This document shows positions 37,012-44,913 of a DNA stretch of 64,000 nt, piece by piece. Source of the stretch: Pseudomonas fluorescens Q2-87 (GTDB taxonomy: Bacteria > Pseudomonadota > Gammaproteobacteria > Pseudomonadales > Pseudomonadaceae); the NCBI RefSeq assembly GCF_000281895.1, contig NZ_CM001558.1:3848556-3912555 (forward strand), read 5' to 3'. The translations under genes and the position numbers were made by a program. The notes beneath the pieces were generated by a model. It made no database searches. It was not told the DNA's origin and saw only the letters and a list, made by a program, of their open reading frames with translations. Position 1 is the stretch's first letter, and each line of letters opens with the position of its first letter.

Positions 37012-37830
37012 ATGGATAACTTCAACACCCTTGAACTGCTCACCGACCCGCGCGGCTTTGCCACGCTGTGGCTCAGCCGTGAGTCGAAAAACAATGCGTT
37101 CAACGCCGAAATGATCCGTGAACTGATCCTGGCGCTGGACCATGTCGGCGGCGACCCGAACCTGCGCTTCCTGTTGATCCGCGGGCGTGGCAAACATTTC
37201 AGCGCCGGCGCCGATCTGGCCTGGATGCAGCAATCGGCCGAGCTTGATTATCACACCAACCTCGACGACGCCCGGGAACTGGCGGAACTGATGTACAACC
37301 TCGCCAAGCTGAAGATTCCTACGCTGGCCGTCGTCCAGGGCGCGGCATTCGGTGGTGCACTGGGGCTGATCAGCGCCTGTGACATGGCGATTGGCGCCGA
37401 TGAAGCGCAGTTCTGCCTGTCGGAAGTGCGCATTGGCCTGGCACCGGCGGTGATCAGCCCGTTCGTGGTCCAGGCCATCGGCGAGCGCGCGGCTCGTCGA
37501 TATGCCCTGACCGCTGAACGTTTCGGCGGGCAGCGTGCGAAAGACATCGGTTTGCTGTCGGAAAGTTATCCGGCCGAGGCGTTGGACCAGCACGTCGAGC
37601 ACTGGGTGGAAAATCTTTTGCTCAACAGCCCGGCAGCCATGCGCGCCAGCAAAGAATTGTTGCGTGAAGTGGGCAACGGCGCCCTCACCCCGGCCCTGCG
37701 CCGCTACACCGAAAACGCCATCGCCCGCATTCGCGTCAGTCCCGAAGGGCAGGAAGGGCTGCGGGCCTTCCTGCAAAAACGCACGCCGAACTGGCAAGCC
37801 GAATCGAATAACAAGGAGCCGCGTCGATGA
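37012..37830 (+). CDS. liuC: Methylglutaconyl-CoA hydratase (enoyl-CoA hydratase family)
   Basis: Hydrates 3-methylglutaconyl-CoA to HMG-CoA. The 272 residues have the crotonase motifs RGRGKHFSAGADLAWMQ (about 60-76), GAAFGGALGLISACDMAIGADEAQF (oxyanion hole and catalytic Glu region, about 112-136) and SEVRIGLAPAVISPFV. The ATG at 37012 has GGGGA 7 nt upstream; the ATG at 37006 is too near it. The stop overlaps the liuD start (ATGA). Confidence 0.93.
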   Translation: MDNFNTLELLTDPRGFATLWLSRESKNNAFNAEMIRELILALDHVGGDPNLRFLLIRGRGKHFSAGADLAWMQQSAELDYHTNLDDARELAELMYNLAKLKIPTLAVVQGAAFGGALGLISACDMAIGADEAQFCLSEVRIGLAPAVISPFVVQAIGERAARRYALTAERFGGQRAKDIGLLSESYPAEALDQHVEHWVENLLLNSPAAMRASKELLREVGNGALTPALRRYTENAIARIRVSPEGQEGLRAFLQKRTPNWQAESNNKEPRR

Positions 37831-39776
37831 GCGCCCCTGTCCTTACTACGTTGCTGGTGGCCAACCGCGGCGAAATCGCCTGCCGAGTGATGCGCACCGC
37901 CAAGGCCATGGGTCTGACCACCGTGGCCGTGCACAGCGCCACCGACCGCGATGCTCGTCACAGTCGTGAAGCCGATATCCGCGTCGACCTGGGCGGCAGC
38001 AAGGCCGCCGATAGCTACCTGCAGATCGACAAGCTGATCGCCGCCGCCCGGGCCAGTGGCGCCCAGGCCATCCACCCTGGCTATGGTTTTCTTTCCGAGA
38101 ACGCAGGGTTCGCCCGGGCGATTGAAAACGCCGGACTGATCTTTCTCGGCCCGCCCGCCTCGGCCATCGATGCCATGGGCAGCAAATCCGCGGCCAAGGC
38201 GTTGATGGAAACCGCCGGCGTGCCGCTGGTGCCCGGTTATCACGGCGAAGCCCAGGACCTGGAAACCTTTCGTGCTGCCGCCGAGCGCATCGGCTATCCG
38301 GTGCTGCTCAAGGCCACCGCCGGCGGTGGTGGCAAGGGTATGAAAGTCGTCGAGGATGTCAACCAACTGGCCGAGGCCCTCGCGTCGGCACAGCGCGAAG
38401 CGCAGTCTTCGTTCGGCGACTCGCGGATGCTGGTGGAAAAATACCTGCTCAAGCCGCGCCACGTGGAAATCCAAGTGTTCGCCGATCAGCACGGCAACTG
38501 CTTGTACCTCAACGAGCGCGATTGCTCGATCCAGCGCCGTCACCAGAAAGTGGTGGAAGAAGCCCCTGCCCCCGGCCTGACCTCGCAATTGCGCCGTGCA
38601 ATGGGCGAAGCGGCCGTGCGCGCGGCCCAGGCGATCGGCTATGTCGGGGCAGGTACAGTGGAATTTCTGCTGGATTCGCGGGGCGAGTTTTTCTTCATGG
38701 AAATGAACACCCGCTTGCAGGTGGAGCATCCGGTCACCGAAGCGATCACCGGGCTGGACCTGGTGGCCTGGCAGATCCGCGTGGCCCAGGGCGAGCGCTT
38801 GCCGATCACTCAGGAGCAAGTGCCGCTGTTGGGGCATGCGATTGAAGTGCGCCTGTATGCCGAAGACCCGGCCAACGATTTCCTGCCGGCTACCGGGCAC
38901 CTGGCGTTGTACCGCGAATCTGCAGAAGGGCCGGGTCGGCGGGTCGACAGCGGGGTTGAAGAAGGCGACGAGATTTCGCCCTTCTACGACCCGATGCTTG
39001 GCAAGCTGATCGCCTGGGGCGAGGACCGTGAGCAGGCACGGCTGCGGCTGCTGGGCATGCTCGACGAATTCGCCATCGGCGGATTGAAGACCAATATCGG
39101 TTTCCTGCGACGCATCGTGGCCCACCCCGCTTTTGCAGCAGCAGAACTGGACACAGGATTTATCCCACGCTATCAGACGCAATTGCTGCCAACGCCTGGT
39201 GAACTGGATGACGGTTTCTGGCTCGCCGCCGCCCATGGTTTTGCCTTGGGCCTGGCCCCGCATGTCCGGTCCGACGACGCCAATTCGCCCTGGGCCGACA
39301 ACGGCGGCCTGCGTCTGGGGCTGCCCCGGGAAACCACCCTGCATTTGAGCTGCGAAGGACAGGATCGCGCGCTGACGCTGGACGTTTCTGCCGGTGGTGC
39401 GGCGCTCAAGGGCGAACAACTGACAATCGAGCACAATGGCGTGCGCCGCACTCATCGGGCCATTCGCCAAGGCGAAAGCCTGTATCTGCAATGGGAAGGT
39501 GACCTGCACCGCGTTGACCCGTACGACCCGTTGGCTGCCGCCGATGCCAGCCACAGCCACCAAGGCGGCCTGAGCGCCCCCATGAACGGCAGCATTGTCC
39601 GAGTACTGGTGAGCGTCGGCCAAGCGGTGGAAGCCGGAGCTCAACTGGTGGTGCTGGAGGCGATGAAAATGGAGCACAGCATTCGCGCCCCCAAGGCCGG
39701 GACGATCAAGGCGCTGTATTGCCAGGAAGGTGAAATGGTCAGCGAGGGCTGCGCCCTGGTGGCATTCGAAGAATAG
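37827..39776 (+). CDS. liuD: Methylcrotonyl-CoA carboxylase, biotin-containing (alpha) subunit
   Basis: Holds biotin and carboxylates it with ATP and bicarbonate. The 649 residues are, in order: biotin-carboxylase N-lobe (LLVANRGEIACRVMRTA from 9), ATP-grasp with KATAGGGGKGMKVV near 160, the catalytic HPGYGFLSENAGFARA and EMNTRLQVEHPVTE, a linker domain, and a C-terminal biotinyl domain with the biotinylated Lys614 in EAMKMEHSI. Normal length. Last gene of the operon. Confidence 0.95.
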   Translation: MSAPVLTTLLVANRGEIACRVMRTAKAMGLTTVAVHSATDRDARHSREADIRVDLGGSKAADSYLQIDKLIAAARASGAQAIHPGYGFLSENAGFARAIENAGLIFLGPPASAIDAMGSKSAAKALMETAGVPLVPGYHGEAQDLETFRAAAERIGYPVLLKATAGGGGKGMKVVEDVNQLAEALASAQREAQSSFGDSRMLVEKYLLKPRHVEIQVFADQHGNCLYLNERDCSIQRRHQKVVEEAPAPGLTSQLRRAMGEAAVRAAQAIGYVGAGTVEFLLDSRGEFFFMEMNTRLQVEHPVTEAITGLDLVAWQIRVAQGERLPITQEQVPLLGHAIEVRLYAEDPANDFLPATGHLALYRESAEGPGRRVDSGVEEGDEISPFYDPMLGKLIAWGEDREQARLRLLGMLDEFAIGGLKTNIGFLRRIVAHPAFAAAELDTGFIPRYQTQLLPTPGELDDGFWLAAAHGFALGLAPHVRSDDANSPWADNGGLRLGLPRETTLHLSCEGQDRALTLDVSAGGAALKGEQLTIEHNGVRRTHRAIRQGESLYLQWEGDLHRVDPYDPLAAADASHSHQGGLSAPMNGSIVRVLVSVGQAVEAGAQLVVLEAMKMEHSIRAPKAGTIKALYCQEGEMVSEGCALVAFEE

Positions 39777-39778
39777 GT

Positions 39779-39801
39779 ATCGGCCCGTTCCAAGGGCCGA
39801 T
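39779..39801. terminator. Hairpin between convergent liuD and XRE-type genes
   Basis: Stem ATCGGCCC/GGGCCGAT (39779-39786 with 39794-39801), loop GTTCCAA. No strong U-tract on either side, but its place between convergent stops suits a bidirectional terminator. Confidence 0.5.
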
Positions 39802-39805
39802 CCGG

Positions 39806-40453
39806 TCAGAACCTGATGGTGGCCTGCACGACCACGCCGATGATGCGGCATTGCTCGGTGTACAGGCTTTTCGGGTAGGTGGGATTGAGCGGGACCAGAT
39901 AATGCTGTCCGCTCTCTTCGATCAATTTGCGAAAGGTCGCATCGCTGCTGCCGGGCAAGCAGGCGACCACCAGCTTGCCCGGCTGCGCGTCGATGGCCGG
40001 ATCCACCAGTATCGACATCCCCTCGGGAATGCTCAACCCGCTCGGGGCGGTCATCGCATCGCCCACGACCACCAGCCAGAATGCGTCCCCGCGGGCGTGA
40101 TAGTCCGTCAGCTCATATCGCGTCGGGCTGTAGGCGTCGGGGTCGCCCTCGCGAACGTCGCCAACCTGGTGCCATTCACTGACCGGGTAGCGGAAGTACG
40201 GGTTGTACTTCTGCGCCAGAGCCATGCCTTCGTCCGTGGACGTATCCGGCTCCTGAATCACCATCGCCACTTCGAGAAATTCCAGTCCCAGCTCCCGCAG
40301 GACTCGATTCATGTCGTCGACACTGGGTTGCCGGCGCTTGGTCAGCCAATGGCCGACGCCGCCCTGGGACATACCCAACCGTTCTGCGAGCACCACTTGC
40401 GTGATGTGCAGCTCCTTCATCTTGGCCTTGACCAACTCTATCCATTTATCCAT
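39806..40453 (-). CDS. PrtR-like XRE/S24 regulator with altered peptidase serine
   Basis: A 215-residue protein: XRE helix-turn-helix at residues 5-60 (VVLAERLGMSQGGVGHWLTKRRQPS), a linker, and a C-terminal S24/LexA-like domain (about 110-205). The usual V-x-G-D-S-M motif reads VVGDAMTAPSGLSIPEGM: the nucleophilic Ser is Ala at 133. The partner Lys176 in FRKL is kept. It is therefore unlikely to cleave itself in response to RecA, unlike typical PrtR/LexA-type repressors. ATG at 40453; the in-frame upstream 14 residues are promoter. Divergent from a DUF6124 gene. Confidence 0.82.
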   Translation of the reverse strand: MDKWIELVKAKMKELHITQVVLAERLGMSQGGVGHWLTKRRQPSVDDMNRVLRELGLEFLEVAMVIQEPDTSTDEGMALAQKYNPYFRYPVSEWHQVGDVREGDPDAYSPTRYELTDYHARGDAFWLVVVGDAMTAPSGLSIPEGMSILVDPAIDAQPGKLVVACLPGSSDATFRKLIEESGQHYLVPLNPTYPKSLYTEQCRIIGVVVQATIRF

Positions 40454-40508
40454 GTGCGGCACGATACGTCCCTGGCTCCGGCCATCAAAACACATATTGT
40501 AGTATTTA

Positions 40509-40538
40509 AATTGTCGTCACAATTACGATAAGTACTAT
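40509..40538 (+). promoter_or_regulatory. Promoter overlapping a palindromic operator (DUF6124 gene)
   Basis: AATTGT-CGTC-ACAATT (40509-40524) is a perfect 6-bp inverted repeat. TTGTCG at 40511 and TACTAT at 40533-40538 form a -35/-10 pair with 16-nt spacing, so the XRE protein bound there would block it. Confidence 0.55.
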
Positions 40539-40582
40539 TCTGGACTCAGGATTCAAGCCCCGACACGGAGAAACTCGACACC

Positions 40583-40924
40583 ATGGAAACGCCTAATAAA
40601 AACCAACCCAACCCGCCTTCCGACGGCGCGTATCAGTCGTTTCAGGATTGCCCGGCGGCCCAGCGCGCCCTCGATTACTACTTGAAACCAAGTGTTTCAG
40701 ACGCACCGACGGAACACCGTTTCTTCGACGTGAACCGCAACATCAGTGCAGAAGAAGCCCTGGTCCACGCATGCGACCTGCTGCGCTGCGCGGCGGCGAC
40801 TGCCCACGAATCCGCCAACCAGTTGAATGGATCGAACCGCGACCTGGCGTTTTCGGTGGTGCATATGATCGATCTGGTCAAGGTGATGCTTGACCGATCC
40901 CTGGATGGCTACCCTACTCGCTAG
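40583..40924 (+). CDS. DUF6124 family protein
   Basis: A 113-residue soluble protein with a disordered Asn/Pro-rich start (residues 1-25), then a helical domain with a repeated pattern of Ala-rich, Cys-containing helices (EEALVHACDLLRCAAATAHESANQL). I recall it as the DUF6124/DUF3077-type family that is abundant in fluorescent pseudomonads and has no known function; these often occur as several paralogues and near XRE regulators. CGGAGAAA lies before the ATG. Probably under control of the divergent XRE protein. Confidence 0.8.
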   Translation: METPNKNQPNPPSDGAYQSFQDCPAAQRALDYYLKPSVSDAPTEHRFFDVNRNISAEEALVHACDLLRCAAATAHESANQLNGSNRDLAFSVVHMIDLVKVMLDRSLDGYPTR

Positions 40925-40995
40925 GCGTAACGCTTGGGATGTGCCGCGAACGCGGACGAACGAAATAAATTTTTTAATCGATGCGATAAAACCAT

Positions 40996-41026
40996 TTGAC
41001 TTGCAAATGATAATGATTATTATTGC
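40996..41026 (+). promoter_or_regulatory. Promoter and Fur box of prrF
   Basis: TTGACT (40996-41001) and TATTAT (41018-41023) are a -35/-10 pair spaced 16 nt. AATGATAATGATTATTATT (41006-41024), flanked by GCA/GC, overlaps it and matches the 19-bp Fur box well. Iron-loaded Fur should shut the promoter. Confidence 0.88.
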
Positions 41027-41029
41027 ACC

Positions 41030-41142
41030 AACTGGTCGCGAGATCAGTCGATAGCCCAGAAGACCTTAGGTCGGACTTCTGGAATATCTCCTCATCAGGC
41101 TAATCACGGTTTTTGACCCGGCTTTTTGCCGGGTCTTTTTTT
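41030..41142 (+). ncRNA. prrF: PrrF iron-responsive small RNA
   Basis: About 113 nt. The 5' hairpin CTGGTC-GCGA-GATCAG, a second stem CCAGAAG/CTTCTGG (41056-41062 with 41076-41082), the unpaired TCTCCTCATCAGGCTAATCACGG region (41086-41109, quoted in part from family memory) and the 3' terminator are the known PrrF layout. That unpaired region pairs with the start sites of mRNAs for iron-using proteins such as sodB, sdh and acn genes. Pseudomonads other than P. aeruginosa carry two separate prrF genes, so this is one of two; the other is outside the window. Repressed by Fur. Confidence 0.92.
41115..41142 (+). terminator. Rho-independent terminator of prrF
   Basis: GACCCGGC/GCCGGGTC stem (41115-41122 with 41128-41135), loop TTTTT, then seven T. 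A second small stem GCCGA/TCGGC follows at 41143-41156. Confidence 0.92.
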
Positions 41143-41422
41143 GCCGATTTTTCGGCTTATGGCTTCAGGCTAATGAAGTCTTTGGGTGTCGCTCATTCGA
41201 TGGCGGCGATGATATCAAATCAATATCACTTTTCAAGACTTCGGGTCGCCGGACCGGCAAAACTATCGACAGCCAGCACTTGAGAATCAATTGCCGACTC
41301 TCTAAGCTGGCTTCGCGTCCAGGGAGGACGCCCCCTTCTCTTTCGTGATGCAAATCGTCCCGATATTTCCTTTCTTGCGTGTAAAGTAACGGCCATGAAA
41401 ATCCTTTCCAGGAATCGTGACC
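41143..41422. other. Gap between prrF and the M14 carboxypeptidase gene
   Basis: 280 nt without a credible ORF. It holds the small stem at 41143-41156 and must contain the promoter of the next gene, which I cannot place with confidence. Confidence 0.4.
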
Positions 41423-42568
41423 GTGGCTAAATCTTCGTTTGATATCAGCGCCAATTTCGACAGCGGCAATATTGAAATCGTCGACATCAGCAACCCGTTG
41501 CAGTCGCTGCTCAAGATCAGGCCCGATACCCGCAGTGCCCATTTCCAATGGTTTCACTTCAAGGCCAGCGGCTTGCATGTGGGCCAGGAATATTCCTTTC
41601 GCCTGCTCAATGCCAGCCAATCGTCCTACAACAAGGCCTGGACCGGCTACCAGACCGTTGCTTCCTACGATCACGTCAACTGGTTCCGCATCCCTACACA
41701 GTTTGAGGGCGACGCGCTGCGCTTTCACTTGGAAGCGGAACAACCCCACGCCTGGTTCGCTTATTTCGAACCGTATAGCCGTGGCCGCCACGATTGGCTG
41801 ATCGAGCAGGCAAGTCATAAGGCCGGCACCGAACTCCTCGCCGTCGGTAAAAGCGTGGAAGGCCGTGACATCCAATTGTTGCGCAAGGGCAGCGGTGCCG
41901 AAGGCCGCCATAAAATCTGGATCATCGCCCAACAACATCCCGGCGAGCACATGGCCGAGTGGTTCATGGAAGGCGTGATCGAACGCTTGCAACAACAGGA
42001 TGATCCGCAGCTGAACCGACTGCTTGCCAAAGCCGATCTGTACCTGGTGCCAAACGTGAACCCGGACGGTGCCTTCCATGGGCATCTGCGGACCAACGCC
42101 ATGGGCCAGGACCTCAATCGTGCCTGGCAGAACGCCAGTCCGGAAATCAGCCCCGAGGTCTTTTTCGTCCAGCAGCAAATGGAAAAGTATGGCGTTGATC
42201 TGTTCCTCGACGCCCATGGCGATGAGGAGATTCCCCACGTCTTCACCGCCGGTTGTGAAGGCAACCCGGGCTATACGCCGCGTATCGCCGAGCTCGAAGA
42301 ACGTTTTCGCAGCCACCTCAAGCATCAGACCAAAGACTTCCAGACCACTCACGGCTACACCCGCGACGCACCGGGCCAGGCCAACATGACCCTGGCCTGC
42401 AACGCGGTCGGCCAGAAATACGATTGCCTGTCCCTGACGCTGGAAATGCCCTTCAAGGACCACGACGATCACCCGAACCCGCGTACCGGCTGGTCCGGCA
42501 AACGCTCGATGCAGCTGGGCAAGGATGTGTTGAGCACCATCGCGGACATGGTCGACGAATTGCGCTGA
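41423..42568 (+). CDS. M14-family (cytosolic carboxypeptidase-like) metallopeptidase
   Basis: A 381-residue zinc carboxypeptidase of the CCP-like M14 group, with no signal peptide. An N-terminal beta domain (about residues 5-120) is followed by the catalytic domain: zinc ligands His172 and Glu175 in QQHPGEHM, the NPDGAFHGHLRTNAMGQDLNRAW substrate segment, third ligand His265 in LDAHGDEE, and catalytic Glu341 in TLEMPFKD. Bacterial members trim C-terminal residues from an unknown protein or peptide. The GTG at 41423 is chosen because AGGAA is 8 nt upstream; the GTG at 41417 is too close to it. Confidence 0.85.
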   Translation: MAKSSFDISANFDSGNIEIVDISNPLQSLLKIRPDTRSAHFQWFHFKASGLHVGQEYSFRLLNASQSSYNKAWTGYQTVASYDHVNWFRIPTQFEGDALRFHLEAEQPHAWFAYFEPYSRGRHDWLIEQASHKAGTELLAVGKSVEGRDIQLLRKGSGAEGRHKIWIIAQQHPGEHMAEWFMEGVIERLQQQDDPQLNRLLAKADLYLVPNVNPDGAFHGHLRTNAMGQDLNRAWQNASPEISPEVFFVQQQMEKYGVDLFLDAHGDEEIPHVFTAGCEGNPGYTPRIAELEERFRSHLKHQTKDFQTTHGYTRDAPGQANMTLACNAVGQKYDCLSLTLEMPFKDHDDHPNPRTGWSGKRSMQLGKDVLSTIADMVDELR

Positions 42569-42583
42569 CCCAGCAGCCGCCCC

Positions 42584-42613
42584 CGTGGCGAGGGAACCTG
42601 CTCCCTCGCCACG
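42584..42613. repeat. Single REP palindrome (terminator-like)
   Basis: CGTGGCGAGGGA (42584-42595) pairs with TCCCTCGCCACG (42602-42613). It lies between the convergent M14 and cytochrome b561 genes and could also end transcription. Confidence 0.75.
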
Positions 42614-42623
42614 GATTCGTGCC

Positions 42624-43160
42624 TCAGCCTTTGCCCCGCAGCATACTGTCCAACACCTCATCCCGACGCACCCACGCGTGAAACAACGCCGCCGCCAGGT
42701 GCAACAGCACGGTCAAGAACAATAAATAAGCCAGATACCCATGGGCCTTGCGCAGCAGTGCGAAGGTCTGGGCGTGGGCCGGCAGGATCGAGGGCAGTTG
42801 CAGCCCATTGCCAAGCGTCACCGGGTCCCCCGCCGCTGAAATCATGGCCCAACCCAGTAGCGGCAGAATCAGCATCAATGCGTACAGCAACACATGCGAA
42901 GCCTTTGCCGCCAGCACCTGCCAGCCCGGCAGATCGGCCGGCAGCGGCGGTTGTCGGGTACTGAAGCGCACCACCAGGCGCACGACTACCAGCAGCAGGA
43001 TCGCGATGCCCAGGGGCTTGTGCAACTGCAGCAACCATTCATGACGCTCGGACACCGAGGCGACCATGCCCGCGCCGATAAACAGCATGGCGATGATCAT
43101 CAATGCCATCAGCCAATGCAGCAGCCGCGCCAGCGGTACGAAGTGACGGGGGGCGCTCAT
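42624..43160 (-). CDS. Cytochrome b561
   Basis: A 178-residue inner-membrane di-haem protein with four hydrophobic segments. Haem-ligand histidines are seen in ARLLHWLM (about 15), LLQLHKPLG (about 47), AKASHVLLY (about 88) and LRKAHGYLAY (about 139). It should pass electrons from the quinone pool. The start overlaps the stop of the catalase-like gene (ATGA), so the two form one unit; electrons may go to that protein. Confidence 0.88.
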   Translation of the reverse strand: MSAPRHFVPLARLLHWLMALMIIAMLFIGAGMVASVSERHEWLLQLHKPLGIAILLLVVVRLVVRFSTRQPPLPADLPGWQVLAAKASHVLLYALMLILPLLGWAMISAAGDPVTLGNGLQLPSILPAHAQTFALLRKAHGYLAYLLFLTVLLHLAAALFHAWVRRDEVLDSMLRGKG

Positions 43161-44239
43161 GGGCGGGACTCCTGGGTGGCGGGCAATGGGTGCACTTCGC
43201 TGGTACGCCGCAGATAGGAACTGGCGTACGCGGCAGACCGGGCGGCCAACAGCGGGTCTTGGGAACCTTCGATTCCGTTGGGCAGGATCAACGGGTCATA
43301 GTTGATATCGCGGCAATCGCCGTTGTCCTGTGGCTGGGTGCGCTCCAGCACCAGCGTGCCAGCGTTGAGCACCTTGCGATCGGCGGGCCAGGCCTTGCTG
43401 GCATCGTTTACCGGATCACCTGGATTGGCGAGGGTGATGTTCAACTGCCAGCGCAATGGCCCGGCGGCGAGACGCTTGACCAAATCCTGCTCCAGGAAAT
43501 CCGCCCCCTGGGGTGGCGCTGCATCCGCGGCGTCCTGACTCATCGGTACCACGCCCCAGCGCACTGCCTGGCGCTGCCCCGCTGGGTTGATCAGGTAAAA
43601 CGCATTGATGCCGTTATAGGTTTCGGTGGCATAGCTGGCTGACGGCTTGGCGGTCTTGATCCACTGCAGGAACGGCACGGCTTCCGGGTGAGCGGCAAAA
43701 AACGCCGGTACGGCCGCAGGGTCGGGTTTGCCCGTGGCGGGAAGCGGCGACTGGGCCTGCTGGAGTTGGTAGAACGCCTCGGGCGTGCCCACCGGAAACA
43801 CCGGCATGCTATTCATGCCGGTACGCCACTGCTGGCCGTCGGCCTGGGTAAAACGCAGCGCCAGGCTGCGGATCGGGACACTGCTGTCAGGGGCGTAGGG
43901 ATTACCGCTGGGCAAGGCGAAACGTCCAACCACGGGCGTGCGCGACGGTTTGAACACCTGGGCGCTGGAATAGGCGCCGGCCTCGCCACTGCCTTCGAAA
44001 TAGCCGGCGACACAGACGCCCTTGGAATGATTGCGCCGGAATCCCGGGTGAACCCCGTTGTTTTTCTCCAGGACATTAACCAACGCATCAGGTGTCAGCC
44101 GCTGCGGGTCGAGCGTGCCGTTGACATAGGCAAATGCCCCCGCCAGCCCGGCCACCACCACAGCGATGGCGGCCAGGCGAACTGTCAACTGGGCGGCACT
44201 CAAGGGTCGCCGACGCGGCGGGGATGAAGGGTCAACCAT
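43157..44239 (-). CDS. Catalase-family peroxidase (SrpA-like), membrane-anchored
   Basis: A 360-residue protein with one N-terminal hydrophobic segment (about residues 17-40) that is an anchor or signal, so the body faces the periplasm. The catalase core is short: NHSKGVCVAGYFEGSG (distal His near 70), RSLALRFTQADGQQWRTGMNS and PEAFYQLQQA near 130-160. This is the SrpA/minimal-catalase type that lacks the long C-terminal domain. It should use haem to break down peroxide. Co-transcribed with cytochrome b561 and divergent from the sigma factor that I infer controls it. An ECF-type promoter stands 46-70 nt upstream. Confidence 0.85.
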   Translation of the reverse strand: MVDPSSPPRRRPLSAAQLTVRLAAIAVVVAGLAGAFAYVNGTLDPQRLTPDALVNVLEKNNGVHPGFRRNHSKGVCVAGYFEGSGEAGAYSSAQVFKPSRTPVVGRFALPSGNPYAPDSSVPIRSLALRFTQADGQQWRTGMNSMPVFPVGTPEAFYQLQQAQSPLPATGKPDPAAVPAFFAAHPEAVPFLQWIKTAKPSASYATETYNGINAFYLINPAGQRQAVRWGVVPMSQDAADAAPPQGADFLEQDLVKRLAAGPLRWQLNITLANPGDPVNDASKAWPADRKVLNAGTLVLERTQPQDNGDCRDINYDPLILPNGIEGSQDPLLAARSAAYASSYLRRTSEVHPLPATQESRP

Positions 44240-44284
44240 GACGAAGCTCCAAGGCTCAAGGCCATCTTTGGAAAGAATCCGTCA

Positions 44285-44309
44285 GACGCATACCCGATGG
44301 CTTTATTCC
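44285..44309 (-). promoter_or_regulatory. ECF-type promoter of the catalase-like/cytochrome unit
   Basis: On the minus strand: GGAATAA (44309-44303), 14 nt, CGTC (44288-44285). Identical motif and spacing to the divergent promoter, with a leader of about 38 nt before the ATG. Confidence 0.78.
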
Positions 44310-44337
44310 CACATCCCGTATTTATTTTTCCTGCGCT

Positions 44338-44362
44338 GGAATAATCTCGTTCACGGGTCGTC
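44338..44362 (+). promoter_or_regulatory. ECF-type promoter of the sigma/anti-sigma unit
   Basis: GGAATAA (44338-44344), 14 nt, CGTC (44359-44362). It predicts autoregulation of the sigma factor, with about 37 nt of leader before its ATG. Confidence 0.78.
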
Positions 44363-44406
44363 TTTCCAGTCCCGGCGCAGTGACAGCCCAACGAAGCCAC
44401 ACTCTC

Positions 44407-44913
44407 ATGAACGAACTCGACGATCAGTTGCGCGAGCTTATCCCCAGGCTACGGCGTTTTGCCGTATCGCTGACGCGCAACCCGAGCAACGCCGACGACC
44501 TGGTGCAGACGTGCCTGGAGCGGGCGCTGTCCAAATGGAGCGATAAACGCCCGGACGGCGACCTGCGGGCCTGGCTGTTCTCGATTCTGTATCGGCAATT
44601 TCTCGACGCCCATCGCCGTTCCCGGCGTTATTCGCGCATGCTGGAATTCTTCACCGGACGCGACGATGCCCATCCGTCGGCCGAACGCAGCGTGATCGCG
44701 CAATCGTCCCTCCAAGCCTTCGATCAGCTCAGCACGGAACAACGTGCGCTGTTGATGTGGGTCTCGGTGGAAGGCTTGAGTTACCAGCAAGTCGCCGACA
44801 TTCTCGGCGTGCCGACCGGCACCGTGATGTCTCGCCTGTCTCGCGCCCGGCAGGCCTTGCGCCAACTCAGCGAAGGCGAAATCACCCGCCCTGCCCTGCG
44901 GATACTCAAATGA
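44407..44913 (+). CDS. ECF RNA polymerase sigma factor
   Basis: A 168-residue sigma-70 of the extracytoplasmic-function group: region 2 at about 10-75 (NADDLVQTCLERALSKW and the promoter-melting segment RAWLFSILYRQFLDAHRR) and region 4 at about 105-160 (QRALLMWVSVEGLSYQQVADILGVPTGTVMSRLSRAR, described in parts). ATG at 44407; the in-frame extension to 44380 begins with GTG. The stop overlaps the anti-sigma start (ATGA). It should transcribe its own operon and the catalase-like unit. Confidence 0.92.
   Translation: MNELDDQLRELIPRLRRFAVSLTRNPSNADDLVQTCLERALSKWSDKRPDGDLRAWLFSILYRQFLDAHRRSRRYSRMLEFFTGRDDAHPSAERSVIAQSSLQAFDQLSTEQRALLMWVSVEGLSYQQVADILGVPTGTVMSRLSRARQALRQLSEGEITRPALRILK

Noticed and set aside
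37704..39851. 715-codon antisense frame over liuD
   Set aside because: The liuD frame carries the biotin site and ATP-grasp motifs; the antisense one is an artefact of high GC.
41165..42661. Antisense frame over the M14 gene
   Set aside because: The plus-strand protein has all zinc and catalytic residues; the minus frame has none.
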